In this document: in pieces, positions 47,501 to 55,763 of the stretch
Layout: every line of letters starts with the position of its first letter
How positions within the stretch are numbered: position 1 is the first letter of the stretch
From: Oceanispirochaeta sp. M1
GTDB taxonomy: Bacteria > Spirochaetota > Spirochaetia > DSM-2461
Assembly: GCF_003346715.1 (NCBI RefSeq)
Contig: NZ_QQPQ01000029.1
Coordinates: 1 to 64,000, forward strand
Reading direction: 5' to 3'
Length of the DNA: 64,000 nt
Program-made: the position numbers and the translations under genes
Notes under the pieces: model-generated
Database searches by the model: none
Seen by the model: only the letters and a program-made list of their open reading frames with translations
What the model was told of the DNA's origin: nothing

Positions 47501-47726
47501 CCGATACATTGGACAACTGTTTTTCAAGCAGTCTTGTGACACTCTCCTCAACTTCAAGAGGACCCGCTCCAGTGTAGGAGGTTCTTATAGAAATAAAGGG
47601 AGGGCTAACAGAGGGATAAAGATCTACTGCAAGGTCGGGTACCATAAAGATTGCAAGACCGACAAAGAGTGCAGTCAGAATAATAATTGTGACCGGACGT
47701 TTTACGGCAAGCTCGGTTATATTCAT
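44583..47726 (-). CDS. RND efflux pump, inner-membrane transporter
   Basis: 1047 residues, AcrB/MdtB class (HAE1). Membrane segment 4 has the proton-relay acid in LGLGMIVDNSIVILENIYR near 400-418; the second half repeats with GIVVLAGIVVNNGIVLVDY. Large periplasmic loops at ~35-330 and ~560-870. Exports drugs, lipids or other amphiphiles. Its start overlaps the adaptor stop by 4 nt, and adaptor and TolC genes lie just upstream, giving a complete tripartite pump. Confidence 0.93.
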   Translation of the reverse strand: MNITELAVKRPVTIIILTALFVGLAIFMVPDLAVDLYPSVSPPFISIRTSYTGAGPLEVEESVTRLLEKQLSNVSGLKELNSTSSEGRSSIRLEFDYSTDLDEATTDVRDSLERVTRALPDGADSPSIFKFDLSSQAIMTLIVQGNEPSDKLKSIAEDTVQPLLERLEGVSSAEVRGGDTKQIKVDVSQSRLEAYNLTLSQISSALSSRNIQSGAGTVSKDGLEYTLRVDEKYSSLEEIRRTVITTLNSSETSKSINRSRVVRLEDIADIYETNKDIQSIVYVNGSPSISLSIQNESGSNTVQVSDQIIKALPEINQQLPSGIKLSILYDNTTMIRNTLGQVYKSAIQGAILAMLVLFFFLRNIKSTLIIGLSIPIALLVTMMGMYFFGLTLNMISLTGLILGLGMIVDNSIVILENIYRYRERGAKLGPAAILGSREMVTAIMASTMTTLCVFIPLIIWKDNLEMMGQMFEDMIFTVVLSLIISLITAVTLVPALSSHFLKLDSRKQKPLKNRFLLFLDTKLEDFLISVEKGYRKALIFALKNRALILTLVVVILIISVQLFTTLGINLQPRPRTDDRVSINLTMPMGTTLERTEIFIQEMRKIVEEEVEGYENLILNIGSGSSSNTGRIEINLPELGSQIDTPSDIQNKLRPYLNQFPEATFSFSSGRRMRSSSPVDIEIYSNDLDLASETALEIRDLLKENLPQVEDPASSMEDGGPEYRIRINTDRASGLGLSSSTIASTIRNLVDGRTATTYWKDGTELDIHVQLNEDNRTTLGDLQSQYIRTASGDMIALMNLASLEETVGPRSINRENETRVLHVTAGLADGVAVTEIQPVIEELLKTQYVVPEGVEISYGGESREIEQFSAPFVIIIVVAVIMVFAVMASLFESLVDPLIIFFSIPLLLIGVVGVYKISGEAFSIFSAVGIVVLAGIVVNNGIVLVDYTNLLRSRGEELTQAILNAGQNRFRPILMTSLTTILGMLPMGFFPGEGTEFIRPIGQTVVGGLAVSTVITLFVTPIMYSLLNGRRTKKKAHRNKRMKKLIIP

Positions 47727-48787
47727 TGTCTGGCCTCAAGGTCCACAGTTCTCACTTGTGTACCATCGGTCAGTTTATTCTGCCCCTGGGTTATTACGAG
47801 TTCTCCCTCTCTGATTCCATCAAGAATCTCAATCTGTTCATCAGATGATAGCCCGGTTGAGACGATCCGTCGCCGGGCCAGTCCATTTTCGTCAATGACA
47901 TAAACAGCGGAATCACCATAATAGGAGAAGAGCGCCTGGCTGGGGATGCCCAGAGTATTCAGACTCTCTCTGGTTATCAGTTTCATTGTAGAGAACATTC
48001 CGGGGCGAATACGGCTGTCTCTCTTCATCAGTTTCAATTTTACCGAAAGAGTTCTTGTATTGGCATCCATCACAGGATTTATTTCTATAATTGCAGCCTT
48101 GAAATTCTCTCCCGGGAAGGCATCGAATGTGACGCTTGCAGTCAGTCCTTTCTTCAGGGTTGATACAAACCGTTCGGGGATGTAAGTCATAATTACCAGA
48201 TCATCAAGATCACCGATGGTGGCAATGGGGCTGGAAGTTGTGACCTTGTCTCCCACCTGTAAGGGGAGCTCAATAACGGTTCCGGAAATAGTACTGCGAA
48301 CGGTGCTGGCACTGTAGTTCTGTCCCGGAAGAGAGGGGTCCACAGAGGCGATTATTTCTCCCTTCTCAATGCTGTCTCCCAGGCTGATTTTCCGGGAAAC
48401 AAGTTTTCCATTTGTATCGGAATATATCTCTACGGAAGTCTCGACAGTCACATCACCGTTTATCTTGATATACTGATTTACATCTGTTATTTTGACTTTG
48501 TAGGTCTCTACTGCAACTGCATTTTCACTTCTGGCGGAAGAGTCTGAAGGGCGTTGGCTGTTCGCCGGGCGCTGATTCTCTGTAGGACGCTGACCTTCTG
48601 TGGAGGACGGCCTTTCAGTCCCCTGAGCAGATGAGGGTCGTCCCCCACCATAGGCTGAAGATTTCGAAGACCCTTTTCCTGAATCTCCAGCTGATATATT
48701 TAAAAAGATCATTACGCTGATTCCTGATGCAATCATAAGCAGCAGGATGATCTGTACTAGACGATCAGTCCTATTTTTGTCAGCCAT
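47723..48787 (-). CDS. RND periplasmic adaptor (membrane fusion protein)
   Basis: 354 residues. One N-terminal membrane anchor (about 8-28), then a low-complexity linker of ~55 residues with repeated QRP/ERP and Ser, then the HlyD-type barrel-sandwich (KINGDVTVETSVEIYSD; GTVIELPLQVGDKV) and beta-barrel domains. The alpha-hairpin between the lipoyl halves is almost absent, as in short adaptors. The ATG at 48787 follows GGAGG by 8 nt; a GTG at 48802 would include that site. Confidence 0.9.
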   Translation of the reverse strand: MADKNRTDRLVQIILLLMIASGISVMIFLNISAGDSGKGSSKSSAYGGGRPSSAQGTERPSSTEGQRPTENQRPANSQRPSDSSARSENAVAVETYKVKITDVNQYIKINGDVTVETSVEIYSDTNGKLVSRKISLGDSIEKGEIIASVDPSLPGQNYSASTVRSTISGTVIELPLQVGDKVTTSSPIATIGDLDDLVIMTYIPERFVSTLKKGLTASVTFDAFPGENFKAAIIEINPVMDANTRTLSVKLKLMKRDSRIRPGMFSTMKLITRESLNTLGIPSQALFSYYGDSAVYVIDENGLARRRIVSTGLSSDEQIEILDGIREGELVITQGQNKLTDGTQVRTVDLEARQ

Positions 48788-48812
48788 TATATTGTCCTCC
48801 ACTTGTTGTTGA

Positions 48813-50144
48813 TTAGAATATCTCTTCTATAGAATCCAGATTTAATGCATATTTTAAATCTATCAGTCCGGACAGATACTGGTATTGACTGCTCAGTTTC
48901 TGCTGTATTGCACTGAGATAACTCTGCTGTGCATCCTCCACTTCAAGGCGTTCCATAACTCCCTGGTTATAACTTTCCTCGGTCATCTCATAGGATTTTT
49001 GTGCCAGAATCACATTCAGACCGGCAAGTTCTATCTTTTCCTGGGAGGTCATAAGATTCTGTGTCAGGTTCAGAATCTCAGTTCTAGCACTGTCCATCAT
49101 TGCCGACAGGCTTATTTTTGCCTGATCAATGCGGTCCTGTGTCTGACTGACTGCTGTCTTCTGAGCTGAGCCGGGAATGTATCCATCCAGAGGAATACGC
49201 AGGCTGAGCCCGAGATTAGCCGTATCGGACCATGTATCAGGAAGCCATCCGTCATTCAGAAAGGGATCATTCACTGAGGTACTCCATCCTCCAGAGAGAG
49301 TTAAATTGGGGCTGAATCCCGAAGCTCTTGTACTCTTTCTGCTGTTTTCCATTGATTCAATCTTATTCTGCTGTGCCTGAATATCCTGACGTGAGCCGAT
49401 ATATCTATTGATAAGTTCAGAAGAATCAAGCCGGACTGCAGCCTGTTCCAGATTTCCTGTGAGTTCAACACTACTTTCGGGGTCCATTCCCAGAAGGATC
49501 AGAAAGCTTCGTTGCCTGGTATCATAGTCACTACGGGACTGGCTGAGTTCGGGCTTATAATCGGCTGCAGAGACCTGAGCCTGTAATACCCGCAGCTCCG
49601 AAGCAAATCCGTTTTTATAGTTTTCCAGAGTCTGCCTGTAGCGTTTTTCCGCTAATTCCTGATTTTTTTCCATAATATCAAGATTGGTTCTGATCGCCAG
49701 AAGGTAATAGAACTCTTTTTCTACATCACGGATCAGTTGTTTCTGAGCTGTTTCGTAAGAAATCCTGCTTGATTCAAAATCAATTCTGGTCTGTTCCATC
49801 TTATAGATCAGTCCGGTATTCAGAGGAAGAGATAAGGAGAGTCCCGCATTGAATGTCAGCGGGCTTCCTGAATCGATGACTGAGGAGTTTGTTAAATTGG
49901 AGATTGCAGTATCTCTGTATGCCAGCCCTGTGGAGGCACTGATTCCCGGTATCAGAGAATTCCATCTGTTGTCATAACTTTTTTGGGAAGATTCAGTCTG
50001 AAGGCCTGTTATCTGAAAGTTTTTATTCTGCTCCAGGGCTGATTTGACACTGTCTTCAACATTTAGATTCACAATTTCCTGAGCAGACAAGGCTGCTGTG
50101 AATAAGATTAAAAGACCCATAGCGGTTAATCTTTTATTCGTCAT
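48813..50144 (-). CDS. TolC-family outer-membrane efflux protein
   Basis: 443 residues with a signal peptide (about 1-21, cut near SAQE). Two repeats of the OEP fold, with long helices such as DRIDQAKISLSAMMDSARTE and the paired EKRYRQTLENYKNGFASELR / AQKSYEMTEESYNQGVMERL motifs. Forms the outer-membrane tunnel for the RND pump encoded downstream. GGAG lies before the ATG. First gene of the efflux operon. Confidence 0.92.
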   Translation of the reverse strand: MTNKRLTAMGLLILFTAALSAQEIVNLNVEDSVKSALEQNKNFQITGLQTESSQKSYDNRWNSLIPGISASTGLAYRDTAISNLTNSSVIDSGSPLTFNAGLSLSLPLNTGLIYKMEQTRIDFESSRISYETAQKQLIRDVEKEFYYLLAIRTNLDIMEKNQELAEKRYRQTLENYKNGFASELRVLQAQVSAADYKPELSQSRSDYDTRQRSFLILLGMDPESSVELTGNLEQAAVRLDSSELINRYIGSRQDIQAQQNKIESMENSRKSTRASGFSPNLTLSGGWSTSVNDPFLNDGWLPDTWSDTANLGLSLRIPLDGYIPGSAQKTAVSQTQDRIDQAKISLSAMMDSARTEILNLTQNLMTSQEKIELAGLNVILAQKSYEMTEESYNQGVMERLEVEDAQQSYLSAIQQKLSSQYQYLSGLIDLKYALNLDSIEEIF

Positions 50145-50247
50145 ATTTTCTCCAGATGCTCTTATTGTCCACAGTATACCCTGAGTGAGGGAGTGAAGAA
50201 AATCAGAATTGAATATAACAGGTATATTTTTTCAGGATTACAGCAGA

Positions 50248-51141
50248 CTATTCTACCTGGATACTGAGCTTCTCATAGTCGATAGTTCCCGCATTTACCA
50301 ATACCCTTAGATAGGATGTAGAGCTGTGAACCAGAGGTTCCAGAATTATATACTGTACACCCTTGATCTCTCTTGAATCCCAATGATGATTATGTCCTGT
50401 AAAAACTATATCTACACCATTTTCAGAAAAGAGATTCATCAGTTTATAGATCTCTTCAGGAGAGGAGAACTGCACCACCGTATTGATTCCGGTGGAAAAG
50501 AAGTTCGAATGGGTAAAAACAACAATATGGTCCCAGTTTTCGGCTTCTTCTGCCAGTGTCTCTTCCAGCCATTTCATCTGTCTGCCACCCAGAGTGCTGT
50601 TTCCCGAATCCAGGCTGATTGCCAGAAGGGATCCCTCAGCGCCTCTGTTTCCCACAGAAAAGGTATATACCGTTCGTCCCAGTATATTCCTGTAGTTATT
50701 CCAGCCTTTAAAATAGAGATCATGATTACCGATGGACTGGAACCAGGGAAGTCCTGAGCTGTCCAATGAGTTTTTGTAATTCTGAATCTGCTCTGAAGTA
50801 CCGCTTTGAGTACTGTCTCCGCAATCCAGTATGAATAAGTCACTGTTTCCTGAAGGAGGGGCGATCTCCCTTTGTATAAAATCTCTCAACCTGCTGTCAG
50901 CAGATCCATCTATATGAACATCTGATATCACAGTGAAACTGTAGGATGCCGGGGCGTCCTTCAGTGACAATGAATTCTGTCTGTATTCTTCAGAATGATA
51001 GGGGAGGGAGCCGCTCTCAGCAAAACGTTCATCAGGACTTGATTCACTTGAGAAGAACCCCAGAAAATCGACTCCCATGGAGCAGCCCGATAAACAGAGA
51101 ATCAGGGAAATGAGCAGTGCCAACTTCATCTTAATCATCAT
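50248..51141 (-). CDS. Metallophosphoesterase lipoprotein
   Basis: 297 residues with a lipobox (LCLSGC) near 15-20, so a lipid-anchored envelope protein. Calcineurin-like metal motifs: SDVHIDG, DCGDSTQSG, GNHD in QSIGNHDLYF, VFTHSNFF and FTGHNHHWD. Hydrolyses a phosphomono- or diester outside the cytoplasm. ATGA overlap of 4 nt with the upstream gene shows coupling to the predicted barrel protein. Confidence 0.85.
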   Translation of the reverse strand: MMIKMKLALLISLILCLSGCSMGVDFLGFFSSESSPDERFAESGSLPYHSEEYRQNSLSLKDAPASYSFTVISDVHIDGSADSRLRDFIQREIAPPSGNSDLFILDCGDSTQSGTSEQIQNYKNSLDSSGLPWFQSIGNHDLYFKGWNNYRNILGRTVYTFSVGNRGAEGSLLAISLDSGNSTLGGRQMKWLEETLAEEAENWDHIVVFTHSNFFSTGINTVVQFSSPEEIYKLMNLFSENGVDIVFTGHNHHWDSREIKGVQYIILEPLVHSSTSYLRVLVNAGTIDYEKLSIQVE

Positions 51142-51812
51142 AAAAATACCCTGATGCCTATTTCAGCGAAAAAAGCTGTGAGGTATGAGCTGAAAGCGGC
51201 CTGACCGGCATCATGGAGTCCGAAATCTGCAGTGATCATCCAGTTCTCATTTATAGGAAATCTATTACCCAGGGTGTGATACAGAGTTGTTACATTATCT
51301 GCCCTGAATAAATCGAAATTAGCCATTTTGTAGTAAAGCTCCCAGTGTTTTATGTTCAGGATATTCAGCTGGAGGCGATAGAGGATATGCGCTGAAAATA
51401 CATTGTCGGAATAACTGGTCCAGCGGAAACTGCTTCCCAGTTCAATTTCTACAAAGCGGCTGAGTAGAGCGATAGTGGGAAACAGGGATATCTCCCTTAT
51501 TTCATACTGTGGAAAGTCCCGTATCAGAACAGTCAGATTATAACTGAGAAATGACGGTAGATTTCCTACAGAGGCAGTAATATACAATCTCTCAGGAAAG
51601 GCATGAAAGGCAGTTGAAAAACCGCTGCCCATACTTAGGAATTCATTGACATCGAAATCGCTCTGAAAAAACAGTTCATTACGGACGCCCAGGGTTCGGT
51701 GATACTCGTATCTGTAAGAACTTCCCATAGAAGCTGTTGTATCATCATCCCCTGCAAGTGGTAGAGTGATGAACAGCATCAATAGGGGGATTCCGATATG
51801 AAGTGATTTCAT
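51138..51812 (-). CDS. Predicted outer-membrane protein, unknown
   Basis: 224 residues with a signal peptide (cut near LAGDD). The rest alternates aromatic and polar residues in short strands (YRYEYHRTLGVRNELFFQSD; SSFRWTSYSDNVFSAHILYR) and ends in a terminal hydrophobic strand with final Phe-Leu, the pattern of a beta-barrel. No family recognised. Start uncertain between ATG 51812 and GTG 51818. Coupled to the phosphoesterase lipoprotein gene downstream. Confidence 0.6.
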   Translation of the reverse strand: MKSLHIGIPLLMLFITLPLAGDDDTTASMGSSYRYEYHRTLGVRNELFFQSDFDVNEFLSMGSGFSTAFHAFPERLYITASVGNLPSFLSYNLTVLIRDFPQYEIREISLFPTIALLSRFVEIELGSSFRWTSYSDNVFSAHILYRLQLNILNIKHWELYYKMANFDLFRADNVTTLYHTLGNRFPINENWMITADFGLHDAGQAAFSSYLTAFFAEIGIRVFL

Positions 51813-51988
51813 ACTCACATACTATATTTTCTACTTCCCTTTGTCAAAAAACAGACCAACCCGGAGTTCATCATTGATAAAGAATGTAAAAATGAATAAG
51901 TACAATTATTCGTAATTTATTACCTATACTGTTTAAATATAAGGAGGTTAGTATTAATAATCTTAATATAACGGGAGAATCATATTAA

Positions 51989-53017
51989 ATGGCAGAGCGC
52001 ATAAAGTTTTATAAAACAGCAGTAGACAGGGATAAATTGAGAGCATTGACAAAAAGAAGAGATCTTCCCGGTCTGATCCAGTGTTTAAGCCTCCTTTTTA
52101 TCTACCTTTTTACAACAGCAGTGAGTGTCTATTTCTTTAATATGAAAATGTGGATACTCATGATTATCGCCTGTTATATCCATGCTATGTTCAGTGGATT
52201 TCTGGGTATGTCTTCCTCTATTCATGAACTAAGTCATAAAACACCCTTTAAGACAAAAGCACTTAATGAGTTTTTCTATTACCTGTTTGCCTTTCTGAGC
52301 TGGAATAATCCGGTTCATTTCAGAGAAAGCCATACCAGACACCATCACCTTACTGTATTTAAGGGAAGAGACAAAGAAGTTGTCCTCTCTCCGGCTCCCT
52401 TCGGCTTTATTGATTTTCTGAGCTGGTTTACATTTGATTACAAGAAGTTTCATCTCATTATGAGAGGTCATATCAGCTATTTTTTCGGCAAAGATATGCC
52501 GGATACTTTTTTCTGGGACCCTCTGTTTGAAAATAAGGATGATCCAAAACGTAAAGATATGTTCAAATGGTCCCGGATTGAGATTATCGGGCACCTCCTG
52601 TTTGCAGCTCTTTTTATCCTGACAGGTCAGTGGGTGCTGATTTTTACCTTCACCAGCAGTTATTTTTTTGCAGACTTTCTAAACAGAGCCTGTGAGATGA
52701 CACAGCATGTTGGAATGGCTTCTGACATACCCGACTGGAGAATTACATGTCATACCATGGTATTCGGTCCTGTGATCTCTTACTTCTACTGGAACATGAA
52801 TTATCATATTGAGCACCATATGTTTGCAGCCGTCCCTTTCTATAATCTTAAAAAACTTCATGAGCTCATTGCCCATGATACTCCGGAGCCCGTACTGGGA
52901 TACTTCGGTGGAATTGCAAAGATCAAAGATCTAATGAAAAAGCAGAGGGCAGATTCCCAGTGGTGTTATATTCCTGTTCTTCCTGAAACTGCAGCTCCTG
53001 CAAAAATGACTGAATGA
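51989..53017 (+). CDS. Membrane fatty acid desaturase
   Basis: 342 residues with the three histidine boxes of the di-iron desaturase/hydroxylase family: HELSHK (~75), HFRESHTRHHH (~111-121) and YHIEHHMF (~272-279). Four membrane segments lie around them. Introduces a double bond into membrane lipid chains and needs oxygen, which is notable beside anaerobic enzymes such as rubredoxin and RACo. GGGAG precedes the ATG at 51989 (11 nt). It is 30 nt before the next gene. Confidence 0.88.
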   Translation: MAERIKFYKTAVDRDKLRALTKRRDLPGLIQCLSLLFIYLFTTAVSVYFFNMKMWILMIIACYIHAMFSGFLGMSSSIHELSHKTPFKTKALNEFFYYLFAFLSWNNPVHFRESHTRHHHLTVFKGRDKEVVLSPAPFGFIDFLSWFTFDYKKFHLIMRGHISYFFGKDMPDTFFWDPLFENKDDPKRKDMFKWSRIEIIGHLLFAALFILTGQWVLIFTFTSSYFFADFLNRACEMTQHVGMASDIPDWRITCHTMVFGPVISYFYWNMNYHIEHHMFAAVPFYNLKKLHELIAHDTPEPVLGYFGGIAKIKDLMKKQRADSQWCYIPVLPETAAPAKMTE

Positions 53018-53047
53018 CATATTAAAAGTGATTTGAAGGATATTGAT

Positions 53048-53863
53048 ATGAAAGTTGAGTTTTACTGTCCCATCTGGGGAAGAGCAGAGCAGCCTTTTGA
53101 AGAATTCTGCCAGGATGCAAAAGATGCCGGCTATGACGGGGTGGAGATGCCTTTTTCTCTGGTGGAAAAGGAACGGGATTCTCAGCTCAGTATTCTGAAA
53201 GATTCCGGTCTTAAACTCATTTCCCAGCATTGGGAGACCTTTGAGCCTGATTTTGAAAAACATAAGACAGAATATAAGATGCGGCTGAGAAATCTTCTAA
53301 AAACAGAGCCTGAATTTATCAGCTCTCAGACGGGACGGGACTGGTTCAGTTTTGAACAAAACCTCGAAATCCTGGCTCTGGCTGCATCAGTAGCTGAAGA
53401 GAGCGGAGTCAAGATTACTCATGAAACCCATAGGGGAAAGATGATGTTTGCCGCCCATATTACAAGGCTTTTTCTGGAAAAACTTCCAGCCCTGAGACTG
53501 ACCCTCGATATAAGTCATTGGTGTAATGTTGCCGAAACTCTTCTTCATGATCAGGAGGATGCGGTTGCTCTGGCTCTTTCCCGAACAGATCATATTCATG
53601 CACGGGTAGGATTCGCAGAGAGTCCCCAGGTCCCTGATCCTGCAGCCCCTGAATGGGAAGAGGCTCTGAACCGACATCTGGGCTGGTGGGATGAAGTGAT
53701 CCGTCAGGCTTCTGAGGCAGGCCGGGAGACTCTTACAATTACCAGCGAATTCGGTCCCTATCCCTATATGATTCATACTCCCTATGAAAATAAACCCATT
53801 GCCGATCAGTGGCAGATAAACAGATATATGAAGGATCTGCTGAAAAATCGCTATATGGGCTGA
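53048..53863 (+). CDS. TIM-barrel sugar isomerase/epimerase-like protein
   Basis: 271 residues of the xylose isomerase-like TIM-barrel family (AP endonuclease 2 fold). Candidate metal ligands lie in KITHETHRGK, TLDISHWC, DHIHARVGF and TITSEFGPYPYM, one acid or His per strand as in the family. Acts on an unknown sugar or sugar phosphate. ATG 53048 with AAGGA 7 nt upstream is preferred to TTG 53033. Follows the desaturase closely but without a known link. Confidence 0.8.
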   Translation: MKVEFYCPIWGRAEQPFEEFCQDAKDAGYDGVEMPFSLVEKERDSQLSILKDSGLKLISQHWETFEPDFEKHKTEYKMRLRNLLKTEPEFISSQTGRDWFSFEQNLEILALAASVAEESGVKITHETHRGKMMFAAHITRLFLEKLPALRLTLDISHWCNVAETLLHDQEDAVALALSRTDHIHARVGFAESPQVPDPAAPEWEEALNRHLGWWDEVIRQASEAGRETLTITSEFGPYPYMIHTPYENKPIADQWQINRYMKDLLKNRYMG

Positions 53864-53914
53864 AAAGTTTCACCCTGAACCGCTTATTCTGCTCCATTCC
53901 GCCGGGGCAGGGTG

Positions 53915-53920
53915 TATAAT
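53915..53920 (+). promoter_or_regulatory. -10 element just before a start codon (leaderless gene)
   Basis: A perfect TATAAT ends 6 bases before the ATG at 53927, so transcription should begin at or near the start codon. No ribosome site is present. A -35 is not obvious at 17 bp. Confidence 0.45.
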
Positions 53921-53926
53921 TAGAGT

Positions 53927-54517
53927 ATGTTCCGGCGGCAGTTTTTATTGCTGATGTCAGTTCTCATTTTACTGGGATCAGGAACGGTTCTTTTCGGGCT
54001 GGACCCGGGTGATGATTACAAGGCTGAATATAAAGAATCAGGACTCAGAACGGGTGCACTGATTACAGGCTCAGTAATCGGAGCGGGAGTTCTTACCTTT
54101 TATTCATTCGGACCCTATACAGGGCTTGATTTCAATAATCATCCTGGAGCCTCTACGCTTATGGTGGGTACCAGCAGCTCCTTTATGATGAGCGGTTCCA
54201 TTCTTCACAGTAATCTTCTTGCAAGATCCATATACAAAAAAGATAACAGTATTCTGGGTGGTGCATTTAAGGGTGCCTGGACAGGAGCTCTGGCAGGAGG
54301 AGTTTCAAACGGTCTGGCTTTTGCAAGTATGCTGGGAATCGGAGTATCCTCAGGAGTTATCAGCTTCAATGATCCCAGTATGAATGGTACTCAGGCCATG
54401 TTTACCGGATTTGCGGGAGGGTTTCTCTATGGTGCCGGCTTCGGTGCCCTTATAGGCTGTATTGAAGGAATTATTTACGCCGCAGTTCAAGAGAAAGTCA
54501 GGCGTGAAGATCGATAA
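53927..54517 (+). CDS. Membrane protein of unknown function
   Basis: 196 residues: a signal-like hydrophobic start (6-24), then glycine-rich hydrophobic stretches (GALITGSVIGAGVLTFYSFG, SFMMSGSILHSN, GALAGGVSNGLAFASMLGIG, GFAGGFLYGAGFGALIGC) typical of a small Gly-zipper membrane protein. No family recognised. It lacks a ribosome site and a TATAAT sits just upstream, so the mRNA may be leaderless. Its 3' end overlaps the convergent hydrolase gene by 20 bases. Confidence 0.65.
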   Translation: MFRRQFLLLMSVLILLGSGTVLFGLDPGDDYKAEYKESGLRTGALITGSVIGAGVLTFYSFGPYTGLDFNNHPGASTLMVGTSSSFMMSGSILHSNLLARSIYKKDNSILGGAFKGAWTGALAGGVSNGLAFASMLGIGVSSGVISFNDPSMNGTQAMFTGFAGGFLYGAGFGALIGCIEGIIYAAVQEKVRREDR

Positions 54518-55466
54518 AGGTCCTGATTTTAGTGAATAACTCATCCCTTATACTGTCGTAAAGGAAAAGCGCATGCCGGCTGTGATCCCAGGCAGATAGA
54601 TCGGGAGTCCATAACTCCTGCTTTTTAGAGGAAGTGGAGGATCCAATCTTCCAGATGTTTTCAAAGGGAACCTTCTTATCACCTCTGGCATGGATAAGAA
54701 GGTGGGGCAGGCTAATTTTCTGCAGTTTGTTTTTAACATGGACCATTGCCATAAAGGTGGAGTAGGCAGGAGGAAGACAGAGTTCCTCATAACCCAGCCA
54801 GTTCTCTCCACCGTCAGTTTCCCGGGACAGTCCATCCTTCGTTTTCAGCTTGAAAATAGGTATAACCCAGCTCATTGTTCTTACCAGGCTCAGCCGGGGA
54901 TCTGTAAGCCTTACCGGGGTGGCCAGGGTGACAATAGAGTTGGGGGCATAGGGACCGATTGAATGCTGTTCGGCCAGTTTCAGGGTCAGTACTCCCCCCA
55001 TGGAGACACCTATAATATGAAAGGATTCATACTGAGGACGGGATTCTATAAGCAGTTTTTCCACATATCTGTAATACTGTGTGAAACTGCTTTTTATAAA
55101 GGTTTCCTTGTTTACACCGTGTCCCGGCAGGCGAGGAGCCAGCACATCGTATCCTGCAGCAACAAAAAGCGGGATATGCTTATGAAAGAGCCATGGAGTG
55201 CTGGAAAAACCGTGTATTAGCAGAACAGCTTTAGTATTTCCCTTTTTTATGGATACAGCAGCAGCTTTTTCATCCATAAGAACCGGATTTTCATCCTCAT
55301 CACAAAATCTTTCTTTGTGGAAGATGGGAGTTGCATTAATCAGTCCGGTAAGTGCAAATAGCAGAAGTATAATTGATATGCCACGGATTGAGCTTGCAGG
55401 AAAAGTTATATAGGCAAATAATGAGATGACTGTCAGCGTTGTAAATAATGTATATCTTTTTATCAT
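54498..55466 (-). CDS. Alpha/beta hydrolase (carboxylesterase or lysophospholipase type)
   Basis: 322 residues. An N-terminal hydrophobic region of two segments (about 5-45) anchors the protein. The alpha/beta core has the oxyanion motif LLIHGFSSTPW (~81-91), the nucleophile elbow GVSMGG (~151-156), and a late Asp and His in HARGDKKVPFE and DHSRHALFL. Related to monoacylglycerol lipases. Substrate unknown. Confidence 0.85.
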   Translation of the reverse strand: MIKRYTLFTTLTVISLFAYITFPASSIRGISIILLLFALTGLINATPIFHKERFCDEDENPVLMDEKAAAVSIKKGNTKAVLLIHGFSSTPWLFHKHIPLFVAAGYDVLAPRLPGHGVNKETFIKSSFTQYYRYVEKLLIESRPQYESFHIIGVSMGGVLTLKLAEQHSIGPYAPNSIVTLATPVRLTDPRLSLVRTMSWVIPIFKLKTKDGLSRETDGGENWLGYEELCLPPAYSTFMAMVHVKNKLQKISLPHLLIHARGDKKVPFENIWKIGSSTSSKKQELWTPDLSAWDHSRHALFLYDSIRDELFTKIRTFIDLHA

Positions 55467-55763
55467 AATAAATTAAGCCGCTTTTCTATTCCTGCATTTA
55501 TGGGAGCACTATTCAGTATATCATAAATGAATGGGCAGTTAATCTCCTATCCTGTAAGTTTTTACGAAGAAATAGAGTTGTAATCTGAACATATTTTTAA
55601 CTTATATGTGATATTCTGTTCATTTTCTATTCTGTTTGATGCTATAATCCGTGTTAATTCTTTGATTTGTTGATTTTATCTTCATAAAGTCAGCAAGAAT
55701 TAAATAAGCATACGGATTACATATCAATACTCGTTATTATTGAAAAATCCTCTGGAGAAGTGT
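55467..55763 (+). promoter_or_regulatory. TRAP operon upstream region with extended -10
   Basis: An AT-rich divergent region without a gene. TGCTATAAT at 55640-55648 is a perfect extended -10 element, with TTCATT 18 bp upstream as a weak -35. Transcription would begin about 105 bases before the dctP-like start, leaving a leader in which no riboswitch is recognised. Confidence 0.45.
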
